Shown here: piece by piece, positions 20,145 through 29,858 of the stretch
Layout of the letters: each line of letters begins with the position of its first letter
Position numbering within the stretch: position 1 is the stretch's first letter
Notes under the pieces: model-generated
The model's input: only the letters and a program-made list of their open reading frames with translations
The model's database searches: none
What the model was told of the DNA's origin: nothing
Position numbers and translations under genes: made by a program
Assembly (NCBI RefSeq): GCF_900105155.1
Contig: NZ_LT629762.1
Coordinates: forward strand, 186,001 to 250,000
Source: Pseudomonas prosekii
Lineage (GTDB): Bacteria > Pseudomonadota > Gammaproteobacteria > Pseudomonadales > Pseudomonadaceae
Length of the DNA: 64,000 nucleotides
Reading direction: 5' to 3'

Positions 20145-21008
20145 TCAAACGCCGCTTTCGAGGCACTGGGCAAACAATCTCTGGATCGGTTGCGTCCTCT
20201 GGTTGTACCGCTGCAACAACACAATTTCCCGGTAGAACGTCAATTCCCCCAACGCAATCACCCGCACTCTGGCCCCGTGTTCTACCCATAACCCGGCTTC
20301 GGGCAGCAATGAAACACCCAACCCGCACTCAACCATTTTCACAATCGCCTCCAGCTCGTCCAGCTCCAGCGCGACGTGCACGTCAACCTGTTGTTCCCTT
20401 AAAAACCGCGTCACCAGCCGCCCACCGAACGAATTTCGGTCATAACGCACATGCGGATGCTCGGCGAGGAGGCGCAGCGGATCGTCACCCGGCAGGTCCT
20501 GCGGCACGATCAATACAAACGGCTCTTTGCGAATGACCTGCGCCGACAGTTCCTTGGGCAGCTCGAACGGTGGCTTGATCAGAATCGCCAGATCCACCTC
20601 CCCGGTATCCACCTGACTGAGCAAACTCAGCGACACCCCCGGCACCAGTTTCGCCTCCAGCAACGGTGCCTGCTGCCGCAAACGCAGCAAGGCGTGCGGC
20701 AGCAACCCGGTTTGCACAGTCGCCACCGCGCCGATTTTCAATTCGCCGCGATACTCGCTGACGTCATCGCTGACCGCCATCCGCGCGAAGGTTTCGAGCA
20801 TCTCCCGCGCCATCGGCAAAGCACGCTGCCCCGCCGCGTTGAGCAACGCCTGGCGTCCGGTGCGATCAAACAGGCGAATACCCAACGCCTGCTCCAGATT
20901 GCGGATCTGCGCACTGACCGCTGATTGCGTCAGGCCGATGTGCATGCCCGCCGCGGCAAACGTGCCGTAGCGCGTTACCGCAATAAAGGTTTTCAGTTCC
21001 CGCAGCAT
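20145..21008 (-). CDS. LysR-family transcriptional regulator
   Basis: 287 residues from the ATG at 21008, which has GAGGTG seven bases upstream; the longer frame to 21080 lacks homology. The helix-turn-helix is classic (FIAVTRYGTFAAAGMHIGLT, then AVSAQIRNLEQALGIRLFDR), followed by an effector domain from about residue 90. It is divergent from the VOC/amidase pair with about 127 bp between starts, so it probably controls them (inference). Its 3' end abuts the REPIN array. Confidence 0.88.
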   Translation of the reverse strand: MLRELKTFIAVTRYGTFAAAGMHIGLTQSAVSAQIRNLEQALGIRLFDRTGRQALLNAAGQRALPMAREMLETFARMAVSDDVSEYRGELKIGAVATVQTGLLPHALLRLRQQAPLLEAKLVPGVSLSLLSQVDTGEVDLAILIKPPFELPKELSAQVIRKEPFVLIVPQDLPGDDPLRLLAEHPHVRYDRNSFGGRLVTRFLREQQVDVHVALELDELEAIVKMVECGLGVSLLPEAGLWVEHGARVRVIALGELTFYREIVLLQRYNQRTQPIQRLFAQCLESGV

Positions 21009-21135
21009 GCGCACCTCGCCATCACCGTCGGCTATTGATCGAAATAATTGCAGCTCGGCGCAAAAATTATCGTCTTTCAATCAAAAAGCACAGGACTAAA
21101 CTCAGCTGCAACTTCTGACCGTTGAGGATTACCCG

Positions 21136-21561
21136 ATGCAGCTCTCCCCTTTTCACTTGGCGATTCCGGTGTACGACCTGGCGGCGGCGCGCAGTTTTTA
21201 TGGCGAGGTATTCGGTTTGGAGGAAGGCCGCTCCAGTGCGCATTGGGTGGATTTCAATTTCTTCGGCCATCAACTGGTGATTCACCTGGCGCCGAAAAAC
21301 GCCACACAGGAAGCCGCGCACACCAACGCCGTCGATGGCCATAACGTGCCGGTGCCGCACTTCGGCGTGGTATTGGGGATGCCGGAGTGGGAGGCACTGG
21401 CCGAACGGTTGCAGGCGCGTGGCACGCCGTTCGTGATTGAACCGGGGATTCGTTTTCAGGGCCTGGTCGGCGAACAAGCGACGATGTTCTTGTTCGATCC
21501 GTGCGGCAATGCCTTGGAGTTCAAGGCGTTCAAGGACATCAGCCAGTTGTTCGCCAAATGA
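21136..21561 (+). CDS. VOC-superfamily (glyoxalase-like) protein
   Basis: 141 residues. Two beta-alpha-beta-beta-beta modules of the vicinal oxygen chelate fold: [20 protein letters not shown] at the N-terminus, with a metal-ligand-type histidine at position 7, and [18 protein letters not shown] at the C-terminus with the usual glutamate. Metal-dependent dioxygenase, isomerase or lyase activity is possible but the substrate is not evident. The stop overlaps the amidase start (ATGA), so the two are translationally coupled. Confidence 0.85.
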   Translation: MQLSPFHLAIPVYDLAAARSFYGEVFGLEEGRSSAHWVDFNFFGHQLVIHLAPKNATQEAAHTNAVDGHNVPVPHFGVVLGMPEWEALAERLQARGTPFVIEPGIRFQGLVGEQATMFLFDPCGNALEFKAFKDISQLFAK

Positions 21562-22838
21562 TCCGCCGCGACGCCACGGCCCTGAGCGAAGCGGTACGCA
21601 GTGGCGAAATCAGTGCCGCGGCGATTGCCGAGTCCTGCCTCGAACGCATCCAGACCCAGGAGCCAGACGTTCACGCCTTTGTCTCTTTTGATCCGCAACA
21701 GGTCCGCGAGCAAGCCGCACAGATCAATCGCCAAGGCCTGCTGGCCGGGGTGCCGGTGGGCGTCAAAGACATCTTCGACAGCGCCGACCATCCGACGCAG
21801 TTTTTCTCGCCGATCTATGCCGGTCATCAACCGTCGCGCGACGCCCACGCCGTGACCCTGTTGCGCCAGGCCGGCGCGCTGATCATGGGCAAAACCCACA
21901 CCACCGAGTTCGCTTATATGCAAACCGGGCCGACGCGCAATCCGCATGACTTGCTGCGCACGCCGGGCAGCTCCAGCGCCGGTTCGGCGGCGGGCATGGC
22001 GGCGGATTTCTTTGCCGTCGCGCTGGGCACGCAAACCGCCGGTTCGCTGCTGAAACCGGCGGCGTATTGCGGACTGTTCGCCTTCAAGCCATCGCTGGGC
22101 CTGGTCTCGCTGGAAGGGGTAAAACCGTTGGCGCCGAGCTTCGACACGGTCGGCTGGTACGGTCGCTCGGTGCGCGATTTGAGCCGGGTGGCGCAGGTAT
22201 TGATTCCAGGTTTTGCAGTCACCGAAGCTGAGCGGCGGCCGTTGCGCTTGGGGTTCTATCGCACCACACGCTGGGATCGGATCGAGCCGGAAGTCACCAC
22301 GGCGCTGGAACACGCCATCGAACAGCTGCGCGAAATCGGTCACCAGATCAGCGAAATACAACTACCGGAAGCGTTTGCCAGCGTCTTCGACGATCACCTG
22401 TTGATCAACGACTGCGAAGGCGCCCGCTCGCTGGCCAAAGAATTCCAGCAACACCGAGACCTGCTGAGCCCCTCCATTCTGGCGATGTTTGATCGAGCAG
22501 CGGCTACCACTTGGGAGCAGGAATCGGCGGCCAAGGCGCGACTGGCGGCGCTCGCGCCGCGCCTGACAGAACTCTGTCAGCCGTTCGACGCCATGCTCGG
22601 CCCATGCTGCGCCAGCGTTGCACCACTGGCGTCGGGGAGCGCCGACAACACCGGGCCGTCCGACTACATCAAGTTCTGGGGCGCGTTTGGCTGGCCGCAA
22701 GTGAATGTGCCACTGGCACGCGTCGCAGGCTTGTTGCCGATCGGCCTACAGATGATCGGCCGGTTCCGCGACGACGCCGGGCTGTTGCACGCCGCCGAGC
22801 GGCTCGCAGCCGACCTGGCGGCTGATCGCCCGCAATAG
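21558..22838 (+). CDS. Amidase-signature family amidohydrolase
   Basis: 426 residues from ATG 21558. The Ser-cisSer-Lys triad can be placed: Lys in [12 protein letters not shown] (about residue 76), cis-Ser in [15 protein letters not shown] and nucleophile Ser in [14 protein letters not shown]. It hydrolyses an amide or ester; the natural substrate is unknown. It forms a two-gene unit with the VOC protein, opposite a LysR regulator. The last 93 nt overlap the convergent GGDEF gene. Confidence 0.88.
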   Translation: MIRRDATALSEAVRSGEISAAAIAESCLERIQTQEPDVHAFVSFDPQQVREQAAQINRQGLLAGVPVGVKDIFDSADHPTQFFSPIYAGHQPSRDAHAVTLLRQAGALIMGKTHTTEFAYMQTGPTRNPHDLLRTPGSSSAGSAAGMAADFFAVALGTQTAGSLLKPAAYCGLFAFKPSLGLVSLEGVKPLAPSFDTVGWYGRSVRDLSRVAQVLIPGFAVTEAERRPLRLGFYRTTRWDRIEPEVTTALEHAIEQLREIGHQISEIQLPEAFASVFDDHLLINDCEGARSLAKEFQQHRDLLSPSILAMFDRAAATTWEQESAAKARLAALAPRLTELCQPFDAMLGPCCASVAPLASGSADNTGPSDYIKFWGAFGWPQVNVPLARVAGLLPIGLQMIGRFRDDAGLLHAAERLAADLAADRPQ

Positions 22839-23393
22839 TCCGCCGACCGTGCGGTGCAGCGCCGGGTGAAATTCGATCTGGCGAATGCTGAAGCGAATGT
22901 CATAGGCGCGGTGCACCGTGGCGTTGCGCTCGTCGAGCATTTCTTCGAGGCGCGCGCGGATGGCGCGGACGTCCACCGCGCTGGCGCCGGTCAGCAGCGC
23001 GGCGAATTCATCGCCGCCCATGCGCCCGATCACGTCACTTTCGCGAAACGCAATGCGCAACACGTCAGCAAACGTCTTCAACGCGTCGTCACCTTCGGCG
23101 CGGCCATACAACTGGTTGATGTGTTGGAAGTGATCGAGATCGAAAGACAGCAAAGTCGCCGGTTTGCCCAAGGCCAGACAGGCATCCAGGCCCATTTGCG
23201 CCAAGGCCTCGAAGCCGTGGCAATTGGGCAAAAGAGTCAATTCGTCGAGGCTGGCGACCTGCACCGCTGTCAGCTCCTGCTCGGCTTTTCGCGCTAGTTC
23301 GCGCAGTAATTCACGCTCCTGCAAAGCAGTATCCGGCCCGTGCACGGCATCTGCGAAAGTGCCCGGTTTGATCGGTTTGCCTGGAAGCAGCAT
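22746..23393 (-). CDS. GGDEF-domain protein (putative diguanylate cyclase), short C-terminus
   Basis: 215 residues. A helical N-terminus (ERELLRELARKAEQELTAVQ) leads into a GGDEF domain with DELTLLPNCHGFEAL, SFDLDHFQHINQLYG (84-97) and an intact active-site GGDEF at 126-130. The start is supported by AGGAG seven bases upstream. The canonical end of the domain (the LLRRADxAMYxAK region) is not recognisable: after GGLLRAISR the frame runs antisense into the amidase gene. It could make cyclic di-GMP, or be a degenerate or truncated sensor. It follows the molybdenum hydroxylase operon after 74 bp. Confidence 0.8.
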   Translation of the reverse strand: MLLPGKPIKPGTFADAVHGPDTALQERELLRELARKAEQELTAVQVASLDELTLLPNCHGFEALAQMGLDACLALGKPATLLSFDLDHFQHINQLYGRAEGDDALKTFADVLRIAFRESDVIGRMGGDEFAALLTGASAVDVRAIRARLEEMLDERNATVHRAYDIRFSIRQIEFHPALHRTVGGLLRAISRQVGCEPLGGVQQPGVVAEPADHL

Positions 23394-23467
23394 GTGTCAC
23401 TCCTGTGGAGGGTATGTGCGTTAGAGGCACACATACCCGATTTGACTCCTTTTTAGCTCGCCGTTGG

Positions 23468-24046
23468 TCAGATGCCCGCTACAGGGCACGGTCCTCCAGC
23501 GTCCGCCCACAGCTTGAACTGCGTGACAAAAATGTCGTGCGGCACCGGCACCGGCGCCCGATTGCCGCCGGGATTCCAGCCCCAGAGCACCAGTTTGTCG
23601 TCGCTGACGTGCTTGATCAGCGCGGCGAAATCGCGGTCACCGTTGCTCGACCGGTCCTTGATCATCGCGCAGAGTTTGTCCGCAGGCAGGCCGATCCAGG
23701 CCATTTTGTGCGCGGCGGGCGGCAGGCTCCAGTGCGGCGCACCCGGCGGCGCATGCGGGCCGTAACTCGCCGGCGGATTGCTCTCTGCGTGGCAGGTCGC
23801 ACACGGCAAACCGGCGGCGCCCTTGCCGTCCATGCCGCGCACCACGTTCATCGCGTGAGGAATACCGGCGTCGAATTGCAATGGCGAATCACCGGGGATA
23901 TGGCAGTTCTGGCAGCGCGGACTCTGGAACACCTTCTGCACCGTTTCAAAGGCCTTCAATGCCGCCGGATCTTCGGCAAACAGATCGGAGGCGTAGCCCG
24001 CCAGACCGACCATCACCACCGCGCCCAGCATCAAATGTCGTTTCAT
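23468..24046 (-). CDS. Exported dihaem c-type cytochrome-like protein
   Basis: 192 residues with signal peptide 1-24 ([19 protein letters not shown]). Two CxxCH haem-attachment motifs lie close together, CQNCH at 45-49 and CATCH at 82-86. Several later methionines and histidines could be axial ligands. ATG falls 1 nt after the stop of the molybdenum subunit, so it is co-translated with it. The likely role is to carry electrons from the hydroxylase to the respiratory chain (inference from position). Confidence 0.85.
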   Translation of the reverse strand: MKRHLMLGAVVMVGLAGYASDLFAEDPAALKAFETVQKVFQSPRCQNCHIPGDSPLQFDAGIPHAMNVVRGMDGKGAAGLPCATCHAESNPPASYGPHAPPGAPHWSLPPAAHKMAWIGLPADKLCAMIKDRSSNGDRDFAALIKHVSDDKLVLWGWNPGGNRAPVPVPHDIFVTQFKLWADAGGPCPVAGI

Positions 24047-24047
24047 C

Positions 24048-26222
24048 TCACACTCCCGACAACTGCAGTGGCAGTTCGCGCAGGCGTTGCCCGGTCAAGG
24101 CAAACAACGCGTTGGCCACCGCTGGCGCCATCGGTGGCACGCCGGCCTCGCCAATGCCGCCGGGTTTTTCGCTGCTGGGCACGATGTGCACCTCGACCAC
24201 CGGCATTTCGTTGAGCCGCAGCACCTGATAATCGTGATAGTTGGACTGCACCACCGCGCCATCCTTGAGCGTGAGTTTGCTGTGCAGCGCGAAACTGAGG
24301 CCGAACGCCACGCAGGATTCCATTTGCGCGGCGATGCTCTGCGGGTTGACCGCGATGCCGCAATCCACCGCACAGACCACGCGATGCACGCGAATTTTCA
24401 GGTTGTCCTGCGACACCTCGGCCACATGCGCGACGTAGCTGCCGAACGATTCGTGCACCGCCACGCCCAACGCGTGACCATCGGGCAACGGCGCGTTCCA
24501 GTTGGCTTTCTCCACCGCCAGATTCAACACACCGAGGTGGCGCGGATGCTCCTTGAGCAGGGTTCGTCGGTACTCCACGGGGTCCTTGCCGGCGGCTTCG
24601 GCCATTTCGTCGATCAGCGATTCCATGACAAAACCGGTGTGCGTGTGCCCGACCGAACGCAGCCACAGCACGTTGATGCCGGTTTTCGGTGAATGCAGCT
24701 CGACGTGGTGGTTGGCCAGTTTCGCCAGGTAAGGACTGTCGGCCACGCCCTCGACCGAGGTCTTGTCGACGCCGTCCTTGACCATGGTCGCGGCGAACGC
24801 CGTGCCGTCCATGATCGACTGCCCGACCAGCACATGTTTCCACGCCAGCGGCAGGCCGTCGGCGTCGAGGCCAATGTTCGCCTGATGCAGAAACATCGAG
24901 CGGTAATAGCCGCCGCGAATGTCATCCTCGCGCGACCACACGGTCTTCACCGGCATGCCCGCAGCCTTGGCCACTTGCACCGCTTCGGCGACAAAGTCCG
25001 AGGTCGGATTGGCCCGTCGACCGAAACCGCCGCCGAGGAACTCGGTGTGAATTTCCACTTGTTCGGGTTTGAGCCCGGTGATCTGCCCGGCGATCATTTG
25101 ATCCAGCGTCTGAAACTGCGTGCCGGTCCAGATCTCGCATTTGTCGGCGCTGATCTTCACCGTGCAGTTGAGCGGTTCCATCGGCGCGTGGGCGAGGTAC
25201 GGCACGCTGTATTCGACGTCGATGGTTTTCGCCGCCGTCTTCAACGTCGCCACGGCGTCCCCGGCCTGGCTGGCAGACATGCCGGCGGTGGTGGCGAGTT
25301 GGCGGAAACTTTCGAGCAGTTTGAGGCTGTCGAGCCCGGCATTCGGCCCCAAGTCCCAATCGATTTTCAGCGCATCGCGGCCCAGTTTCGCCGCCCAATA
25401 ATGCTCGGCGATCACCGCCACGCCGCTCGGTACTTGCAGCACTTTATGCACGCCCGGTATGGCCAAGGCCTCGGCGCCCTCGAAGGATTTGACGCTGCCG
25501 CCGAACACTGGCGAACGCGCGACCATTGCAGTCATCAGGCCTTCGAATTGCACGTCCATGCCGAACTTGGCGCGGCCGGTGATTTTCTCCGGGGTGTCGA
25601 GGCGCGGGGTCGGTTTGCCGATGATTTTCCAATCCTTGGCGTCCTTGAATTTGATCGAGGCCGGGTCCGGCACTGGCAACTTGCCGGCGTCATCCGCCAG
25701 CTCGCCGTAGGTCGCGCGGTGCTCGCCGGCAATCACCACGCCGGGCTCGGTGCGGATCTGCGACGGCGCAACATTGAAGCGTTTGGCGGCGGCGTCGATC
25801 AACATCAAACGCGCAGCGGCGCCGGCCTGGCGGTAGCGGTCGAACTCCATCCAGGTCGAGGTCGAGCCGCCGGTGATCTGCATGCCGCCAAACCCTGCCA
25901 AACCGTAATCCTTGGCCGAGGCTGGCGAGTGTTCGACGCGAATTTTCGACCAGTCGGCGTCCAATTCTTCGGCGATCAGCATGGTCAGGCCGGTCCAGAT
26001 GCCCTGGCCCATTTCCGAGTGGCCGAGCAATATGGTCACGCTGTTGTCGCTGGCGATGCGCAGGAAGGCGTTGGGCGCGAAAACGTTGCCCTGATTCTCC
26101 GCACCGATGGCAAAACGGTGGGCGCCGGGGATGACAAACGCCACCACCAGACCGCCGCCGAGCATGGCGCTGCCCTTGAGGAAATTACGCCGTGAAACCG
26201 GGTTGAGACTATTCATGGTCAT
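24048..26222 (-). CDS. Molybdopterin-binding subunit of an xanthine dehydrogenase/isoquinoline oxidoreductase family hydroxylase
   Basis: 724 residues from ATG 26222, which has GGGAG upstream; ATG 26216 is also possible. The long upstream frame lies in the small-subunit gene. The N-terminus has a twin-arginine signal ([15 protein letters not shown]), so the complex is exported folded. Molybdopterin-binding motifs are [23 protein letters not shown] and the catalytic glutamate in [13 protein letters not shown]. It resembles IorB or aldehyde-oxidising periplasmic enzymes. Substrate, an N-heterocycle or an aldehyde, cannot be decided. Confidence 0.88.
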   Translation of the reverse strand: MTMNSLNPVSRRNFLKGSAMLGGGLVVAFVIPGAHRFAIGAENQGNVFAPNAFLRIASDNSVTILLGHSEMGQGIWTGLTMLIAEELDADWSKIRVEHSPASAKDYGLAGFGGMQITGGSTSTWMEFDRYRQAGAAARLMLIDAAAKRFNVAPSQIRTEPGVVIAGEHRATYGELADDAGKLPVPDPASIKFKDAKDWKIIGKPTPRLDTPEKITGRAKFGMDVQFEGLMTAMVARSPVFGGSVKSFEGAEALAIPGVHKVLQVPSGVAVIAEHYWAAKLGRDALKIDWDLGPNAGLDSLKLLESFRQLATTAGMSASQAGDAVATLKTAAKTIDVEYSVPYLAHAPMEPLNCTVKISADKCEIWTGTQFQTLDQMIAGQITGLKPEQVEIHTEFLGGGFGRRANPTSDFVAEAVQVAKAAGMPVKTVWSREDDIRGGYYRSMFLHQANIGLDADGLPLAWKHVLVGQSIMDGTAFAATMVKDGVDKTSVEGVADSPYLAKLANHHVELHSPKTGINVLWLRSVGHTHTGFVMESLIDEMAEAAGKDPVEYRRTLLKEHPRHLGVLNLAVEKANWNAPLPDGHALGVAVHESFGSYVAHVAEVSQDNLKIRVHRVVCAVDCGIAVNPQSIAAQMESCVAFGLSFALHSKLTLKDGAVVQSNYHDYQVLRLNEMPVVEVHIVPSSEKPGGIGEAGVPPMAPAVANALFALTGQRLRELPLQLSGV

Positions 26223-26247
26223 TGCGATGACTCCCCTCGACGTGGCA

Positions 26248-26703
26248 TCAACCGATGTCGGCCGCGCGTTTGACCGCCGCGCGAATCCTTGGGTAGGTGC
26301 CGCAGCGGCAGATATTGCCGGACAGCGCCTGATCGATGTCGCTGTCGGTGGGCTTAGGGATTTTCGCCAGCAGCGCGGCGGCGGACATGATCTGCCCCGA
26401 CTGGCAATAACCGCATTGCACCACGTCGAGTTCGGCCCAGGCCTGCTGCACCGGGTGCGAACCGTCGGTGGACAAGCCTTCGATGGTGAGGATTTTTTGC
26501 CCGTGGGCGACTGCGGTTGCGGGGGTGATGCACGAGCGCAGCGGCGCGCCATCGACGTGCACGGTGCAGGCGCCGCACTGGGCCATGCCGCAACCGAACT
26601 TGGTCCCGGTCAGGTGCGCGACATCGCGCAGAACCCAGAGCAGCGGCATGTCGGCGGGGACATTCAGCTCTTGGTCCTTGCCATTGATATTCAGGGTCAG
26701 CAT
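26248..26703 (-). CDS. [2Fe-2S] subunit of the molybdenum hydroxylase
   Basis: 151 residues from ATG 26703 with GAGGAAA seven bases upstream. The plant-ferredoxin-type cluster is ligated by C38, C43, C46 and C58 ([15 protein letters not shown]). The all-helical second cluster uses C97, C100, C132 and C134 (QCGYCQSGQ and ICRCGTY). It is the first gene of a three-gene operon with the molybdenum subunit and the cytochrome, and passes electrons between them. No flavin subunit is present, as in the IorAB type. Confidence 0.92.
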   Translation of the reverse strand: MLTLNINGKDQELNVPADMPLLWVLRDVAHLTGTKFGCGMAQCGACTVHVDGAPLRSCITPATAVAHGQKILTIEGLSTDGSHPVQQAWAELDVVQCGYCQSGQIMSAAALLAKIPKPTDSDIDQALSGNICRCGTYPRIRAAVKRAADIG

Positions 26704-26921
26704 TGCGGATTTCCTCAGACTCACGGTGTTCTGAAGGGCTCGCTGTGACCGCGTCGTTGCTGGGTCGGCGGGTCCGCGCGCCTCGGGTTATCCATACAGC
26801 TAAGCGCAGATTGACCGCGCAGCCAGCTTCAGCGACCGCCGGTCACCTGCAATCCCGCAAATGCCCATGTAGGAGCGAGGCTGATCTGGTCAAGTAATCC
26901 TGGACACCAATTACGGTTTTT

Positions 26922-27710
26922 TCACGCCGCCATTTTCTCCATGGCGACCGGTGAACGGTAATCGTTGTAGCTATGGAGCCTGAAGTTGTTGTAGCGCACC
27001 ACGTAGCGCTGCAAATCAGCCCGGGCTTCATACTCCGAGCGGTAACCGGCTTCAGGCACCCACTCTGATTTCAGACTTCCAAAGAAACGCTCCATCGGGG
27101 CGTTATCCCAGCATTCGCCTTTACGACTCATGCTTTGCCGCAGTCCATTCGCCAGCAACTCATTCCTGAACTTATGGCTGGTGTACTGGCAGCCTTGATC
27201 GGAGTGAAACAGCACGTCTTTGGGTTTGCCTCGCAGCTCAACCGCCATCCGTAGGGCCTCGCAGGTCAGCTCCGCATCCGAGATCATCGAAAACGCCCAC
27301 CCCACGAGCCGGCGGGCGAACAGATCCAGAACCGCTGCAAAATACATCCACCGCGTGCCGACCTTGATGTACGTCACGTCCGCGCACCACACTTGGTTGA
27401 TCGCCGTGACATCAAACTCGCGCTTAAGCACGTGCGGCGCCACCAAGGCTTCAACGCCAGATGACTTGTATTTGTGACGTCGGCGCTGACGACTGACCAC
27501 GCCGGCTTCTCGCATCAAGCTGCGAGCCATGTGCCTCCCGACGCGATGCCCCTTGGCTTGCAGCTCCCTGGAAAGGGTGCGCGCCCCCGCGGAAGCTCTG
27601 GATTCCTTGTGATGCTCGACCAGCATGGCTTTGAGTTTCTCCCGCTCAGGGTTCACCTTGCCTTGGCGCTGACGCCAGGCATAAAAACTGCTGCGGCTGA
27701 CTTCAAACAC
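26922..27710 (-). CDS. IS3-family transposase OrfB, copy 2
   Basis: 262 residues, amino-acid identical to copy 1. The DDE residues are intact (WCADVTY, FHSDQG, DNAPMERF). Expression is expected as an OrfAB fusion through the A AAA AAG site at 27800-27806. Confidence 0.93.
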   Translation of the reverse strand: MFEVSRSSFYAWRQRQGKVNPEREKLKAMLVEHHKESRASAGARTLSRELQAKGHRVGRHMARSLMREAGVVSRQRRRHKYKSSGVEALVAPHVLKREFDVTAINQVWCADVTYIKVGTRWMYFAAVLDLFARRLVGWAFSMISDAELTCEALRMAVELRGKPKDVLFHSDQGCQYTSHKFRNELLANGLRQSMSRKGECWDNAPMERFFGSLKSEWVPEAGYRSEYEARADLQRYVVRYNNFRLHSYNDYRSPVAMEKMAA

Positions 27711-27754
27711 CCGGCAGCAGTCGTTAACGCCGTATCGCTCACCCAGCTCATTGA

Positions 27755-28090
27755 TCAGTGAGAATGATCTTTGGCGTCCAACAGCAGGAGAGCACTGGCC
27801 TTTTTTAGGATTTCGATATCCCGGTCTTTTTGCCTGAGCAAGGCTTTGAGTTCCTGAATTTCTCGCTGGTCAGCCGTGATCGCTTTGGCTCCCACCGGGG
27901 TCGAACCCTGGCGTTCTTTACGCACCTGATCGACCCAGCGACGCAAGGCGGTAGGGCCAATATCTAAACTGGCGCAAACCTCGGGAACCGATATCCCCTC
28001 ATCCAGCACCATGCCAGCAGCCTTGAGTTTGAACTCAGTTGAATAAGAATTACGCATATCCAAAAACACCTCAGATTTGGGCGACATCAT
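27755..28090 (-). CDS. IS3-family transposase OrfA, copy 2
   Basis: 111 residues, identical to copy 1. N-terminal helix-turn-helix and a C-terminal leucine-rich helix ending at the slippery lysine codons. Confidence 0.92.
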   Translation of the reverse strand: MMSPKSEVFLDMRNSYSTEFKLKAAGMVLDEGISVPEVCASLDIGPTALRRWVDQVRKERQGSTPVGAKAITADQREIQELKALLRQKDRDIEILKKASALLLLDAKDHSH

Positions 28091-28225
28091 AGCGCCCGAT
28101 TGAAGTGTCCAAAATCATTAGGCCAGTTCAAGCTTGCCCGCGAAGGCGTCGTATCGGTCGATATCTTTTTCAACTGGCACAACGCCTTCGCGGGCAAGCC
28201 TCGCTCCTACAGGAATGATGGCGGT

Positions 28226-29491
28226 TCAGAGCCTGGGTTTGAGCAGGATGGCGCTGTGGTGCAGCAAGAACACGGCAAACGCGGCGCACCACAGCAGCGC
28301 CGAAATGCCCAGCCCGGCGCTGGAAAACGGCACCAGCAGCACTCGGCTCAACCCGGCAAGCACCAGCAAGGCAAACCCCAGCACCATGCCTTTGCGCGGT
28401 TGCAGCGGTCGGCCGGTGTGCCCGAGGCTGACGCGGGCGATCATCGCCAGGATCAATCCGCCCATCCCGCCCACCGCCAACGAATGCGTGGCCAGACTTT
28501 GTTGCGGCATCCACCCGGCGTGCCACAGCGCCATGGCCAGCGCGGCGACCAACAGCCACGCATACGCCAGATACAACGACCACAGCAACGGCACGCGCCA
28601 CATGCCGCGATCGTGCCAGCGCCACAAGCGCTGCACATGCAAAACCGCGATTATCGCGAACAGCGCGCCCAGCCAGATCCGCGGCGTGTCGTTGAAACCG
28701 GCAGCAAACGAAAGCGCCAGCAGCACGCCGCCGAGCAGCAACACTTTCGTCAGCAATGGCTGCGCGGCGGCAGCGGCAGGACGGTTCAAGCCACGCTGGA
28801 TAAAAAACGGAATCACCCGCCCGCCAATCACGCTAATCAGCGCCGCGACCAGCCACAACGCCGCCAGCACCCCGTGGCGTTGCAATACTGCGTTGTCGTT
28901 GCCGATGCCCCACAGCGTCAGCACCTGACAGCCCGCCAGCAACATGATCACCAGCAGAATCGGATAGTTTTCACGTTTGCCCGCCTTCACCAGATCGCGG
29001 CCGATGCACCACGCCAGCAACGGCAGAAACGGCATTTGCGCGGCGATCAACAGCAGCGGCTCAATCGGCAGCAGCCAGGCCAGCCGCGCCAGCAGCCACA
29101 CCATCACCAGGCCGATCAGCGGCCAGCCGTTGAGGCCGGGGCGCCCGGTCCAGTTCGGCACTGCGGTCAGCAGGAACCCGGCAATGAACGCCGTGGCAAA
29201 ACCGAACGGCATTTCATGTCGATGCCACGCCAACATGCCGCCCACCGGTTGCGCGCCGGGTAAACGCCCGTAGAGCCAAAACCCCCAGATCGCCACGGCC
29301 ACCAGCGCGAACCCGGCGCCTGCAAGAAAGAATGGCCGAAACCCCAGACTGAACACTGCCGCTGTACCTGTAGGAACGAGCCTGCTCGCGATTGCGTTCG
29401 TCCAGTTTCCATAAATTCTGGATGAAAAACCGCTATCGCGAGCAGGCTCACTCCTACAGGGGGTTTGCGTTGTTGCTTTGAGATTGCGCAT
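28226..29491 (-). CDS. nnrS: NnrS-family haem-copper membrane protein with an N-terminal REPIN-encoded insert
   Basis: 421 residues. From about residue 45 the protein is a typical NnrS: VFSLGFRPFFLAGAG, WHRHEMPFGFATAFIAGFLL, and about 12 hydrophobic segments with conserved histidines (ATHSLAVGGMGGLILAMIAR). NnrS proteins are linked to nitric-oxide tolerance. The start at 29491 overlaps the stop of the ppyR-like gene as TGATG, which favours coupled translation. Residues 11-41 (PCRSEPARD and on) come from a REPIN inserted in frame. Without it the protein would be about 390 residues. A GTG near residue 46 could be an alternative start that avoids the insert. Confidence 0.88.
   Translation of the reverse strand: MRNLKATTQTPCRSEPARDSGFSSRIYGNWTNAIASRLVPTGTAAVFSLGFRPFFLAGAGFALVAVAIWGFWLYGRLPGAQPVGGMLAWHRHEMPFGFATAFIAGFLLTAVPNWTGRPGLNGWPLIGLVMVWLLARLAWLLPIEPLLLIAAQMPFLPLLAWCIGRDLVKAGKRENYPILLVIMLLAGCQVLTLWGIGNDNAVLQRHGVLAALWLVAALISVIGGRVIPFFIQRGLNRPAAAAAQPLLTKVLLLGGVLLALSFAAGFNDTPRIWLGALFAIIAVLHVQRLWRWHDRGMWRVPLLWSLYLAYAWLLVAALAMALWHAGWMPQQSLATHSLAVGGMGGLILAMIARVSLGHTGRPLQPRKGMVLGFALLVLAGLSRVLLVPFSSAGLGISALLWCAAFAVFLLHHSAILLKPRL
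29368..29460. repeat. REPIN inside the nnrS 5' coding region (93 bp)
   Basis: Inverted halves CCTGTAGGAACGAGCCTGCT and AGCAGGCTCACTCCTACAGG flank an AT-richer centre. The length of 93 bp is 31 codons, with no stop in the nnrS frame. Confidence 0.9.
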
Positions 29492-29739
29492 CAGGCAGCC
29501 GCGGCGATCGGGTGAGTGCTCAGCCGATGTTGCGCGAGCAGGCGCATCACGTAGCCGATTTTCAGCAGCGTCGGGCCGACGATAGTCATCGCGTGCAGCG
29601 TCACCAACAGCACAATCGGCAGATAACCGCTGTGCAGGTAAGCGCCGTAGATGCCGACGAGCAACAGCATCAGGCCAACACCCAGCACTTTGCTGGACAG
29701 GTGCAGAACGTTATGAGGATTGCTGAAGAAATCGAACAT
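29491..29739 (-). CDS. Small membrane protein, PpyR-like
   Basis: 82 residues with two hydrophobic segments (VLGVGLMLLLVGIYGAYL and LPIVLLVTLHAMTIVGPTLL). Position directly upstream of nnrS matches PAO1, where PA2663 (ppyR) precedes the NnrS-like PA2662. The name is therefore suggested by synteny and size, not by a diagnostic motif. The flavohaemoglobin gene of that PAO1 cluster is not here. The spacer before it (29740-29858) is AT-rich and contains TTACTTTAAGTAA, a perfect small palindrome, at about 29768-29780. Confidence 0.65.
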   Translation of the reverse strand: MFDFFSNPHNVLHLSSKVLGVGLMLLLVGIYGAYLHSGYLPIVLLVTLHAMTIVGPTLLKIGYVMRLLAQHRLSTHPIAAAA

Positions 29740-29858
29740 TTTCCGTACTCCTGATGCGGTTGAGATTTACTTTAAGTAACTCAAAAGCCGTGCCAGGTAG
29801 AAAATGATATTAAATCAATGACTTGCTTACTTAGCAGTCAATATGACTCTTGTGCAGA

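Larger units (their letters stand above)
26882..28131 (-). mobile_element. IS3-family insertion sequence, copy 2
   Basis: Same element and orientation as copy 1, offset by exactly 8571 bp and identical except for one base (27300). Flanking GC lies on both sides (26880-26881 and 28132-28133). It interrupts a REP at the same position in the core as copy 1 does. Both transposase frames are intact, so this copy looks recent and potentially active. Confidence 0.93.
26868..28213. repeat. REPIN split by IS copy 2
   Basis: The left part TGTAGGAGCGAGGC (26868-26881) and the right part beginning GCTTGCCCGCGAAGGCG (28132 onward) rejoin into one REP. Its inverted partner, GCCTTCGCGGGCAAGCCTCG, ends near 28213. 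Between 26704 and 26867 lies only the upstream region of the hydroxylase operon; no further gene is visible there. Confidence 0.88.

Noticed and set aside
18311..28131. Composite transposon formed by the two IS copies and the genes between them
   Set aside because: Each copy has its own duplication and restores its own REP on removal, so they inserted independently. Recombination between them could still delete 8571 bp.
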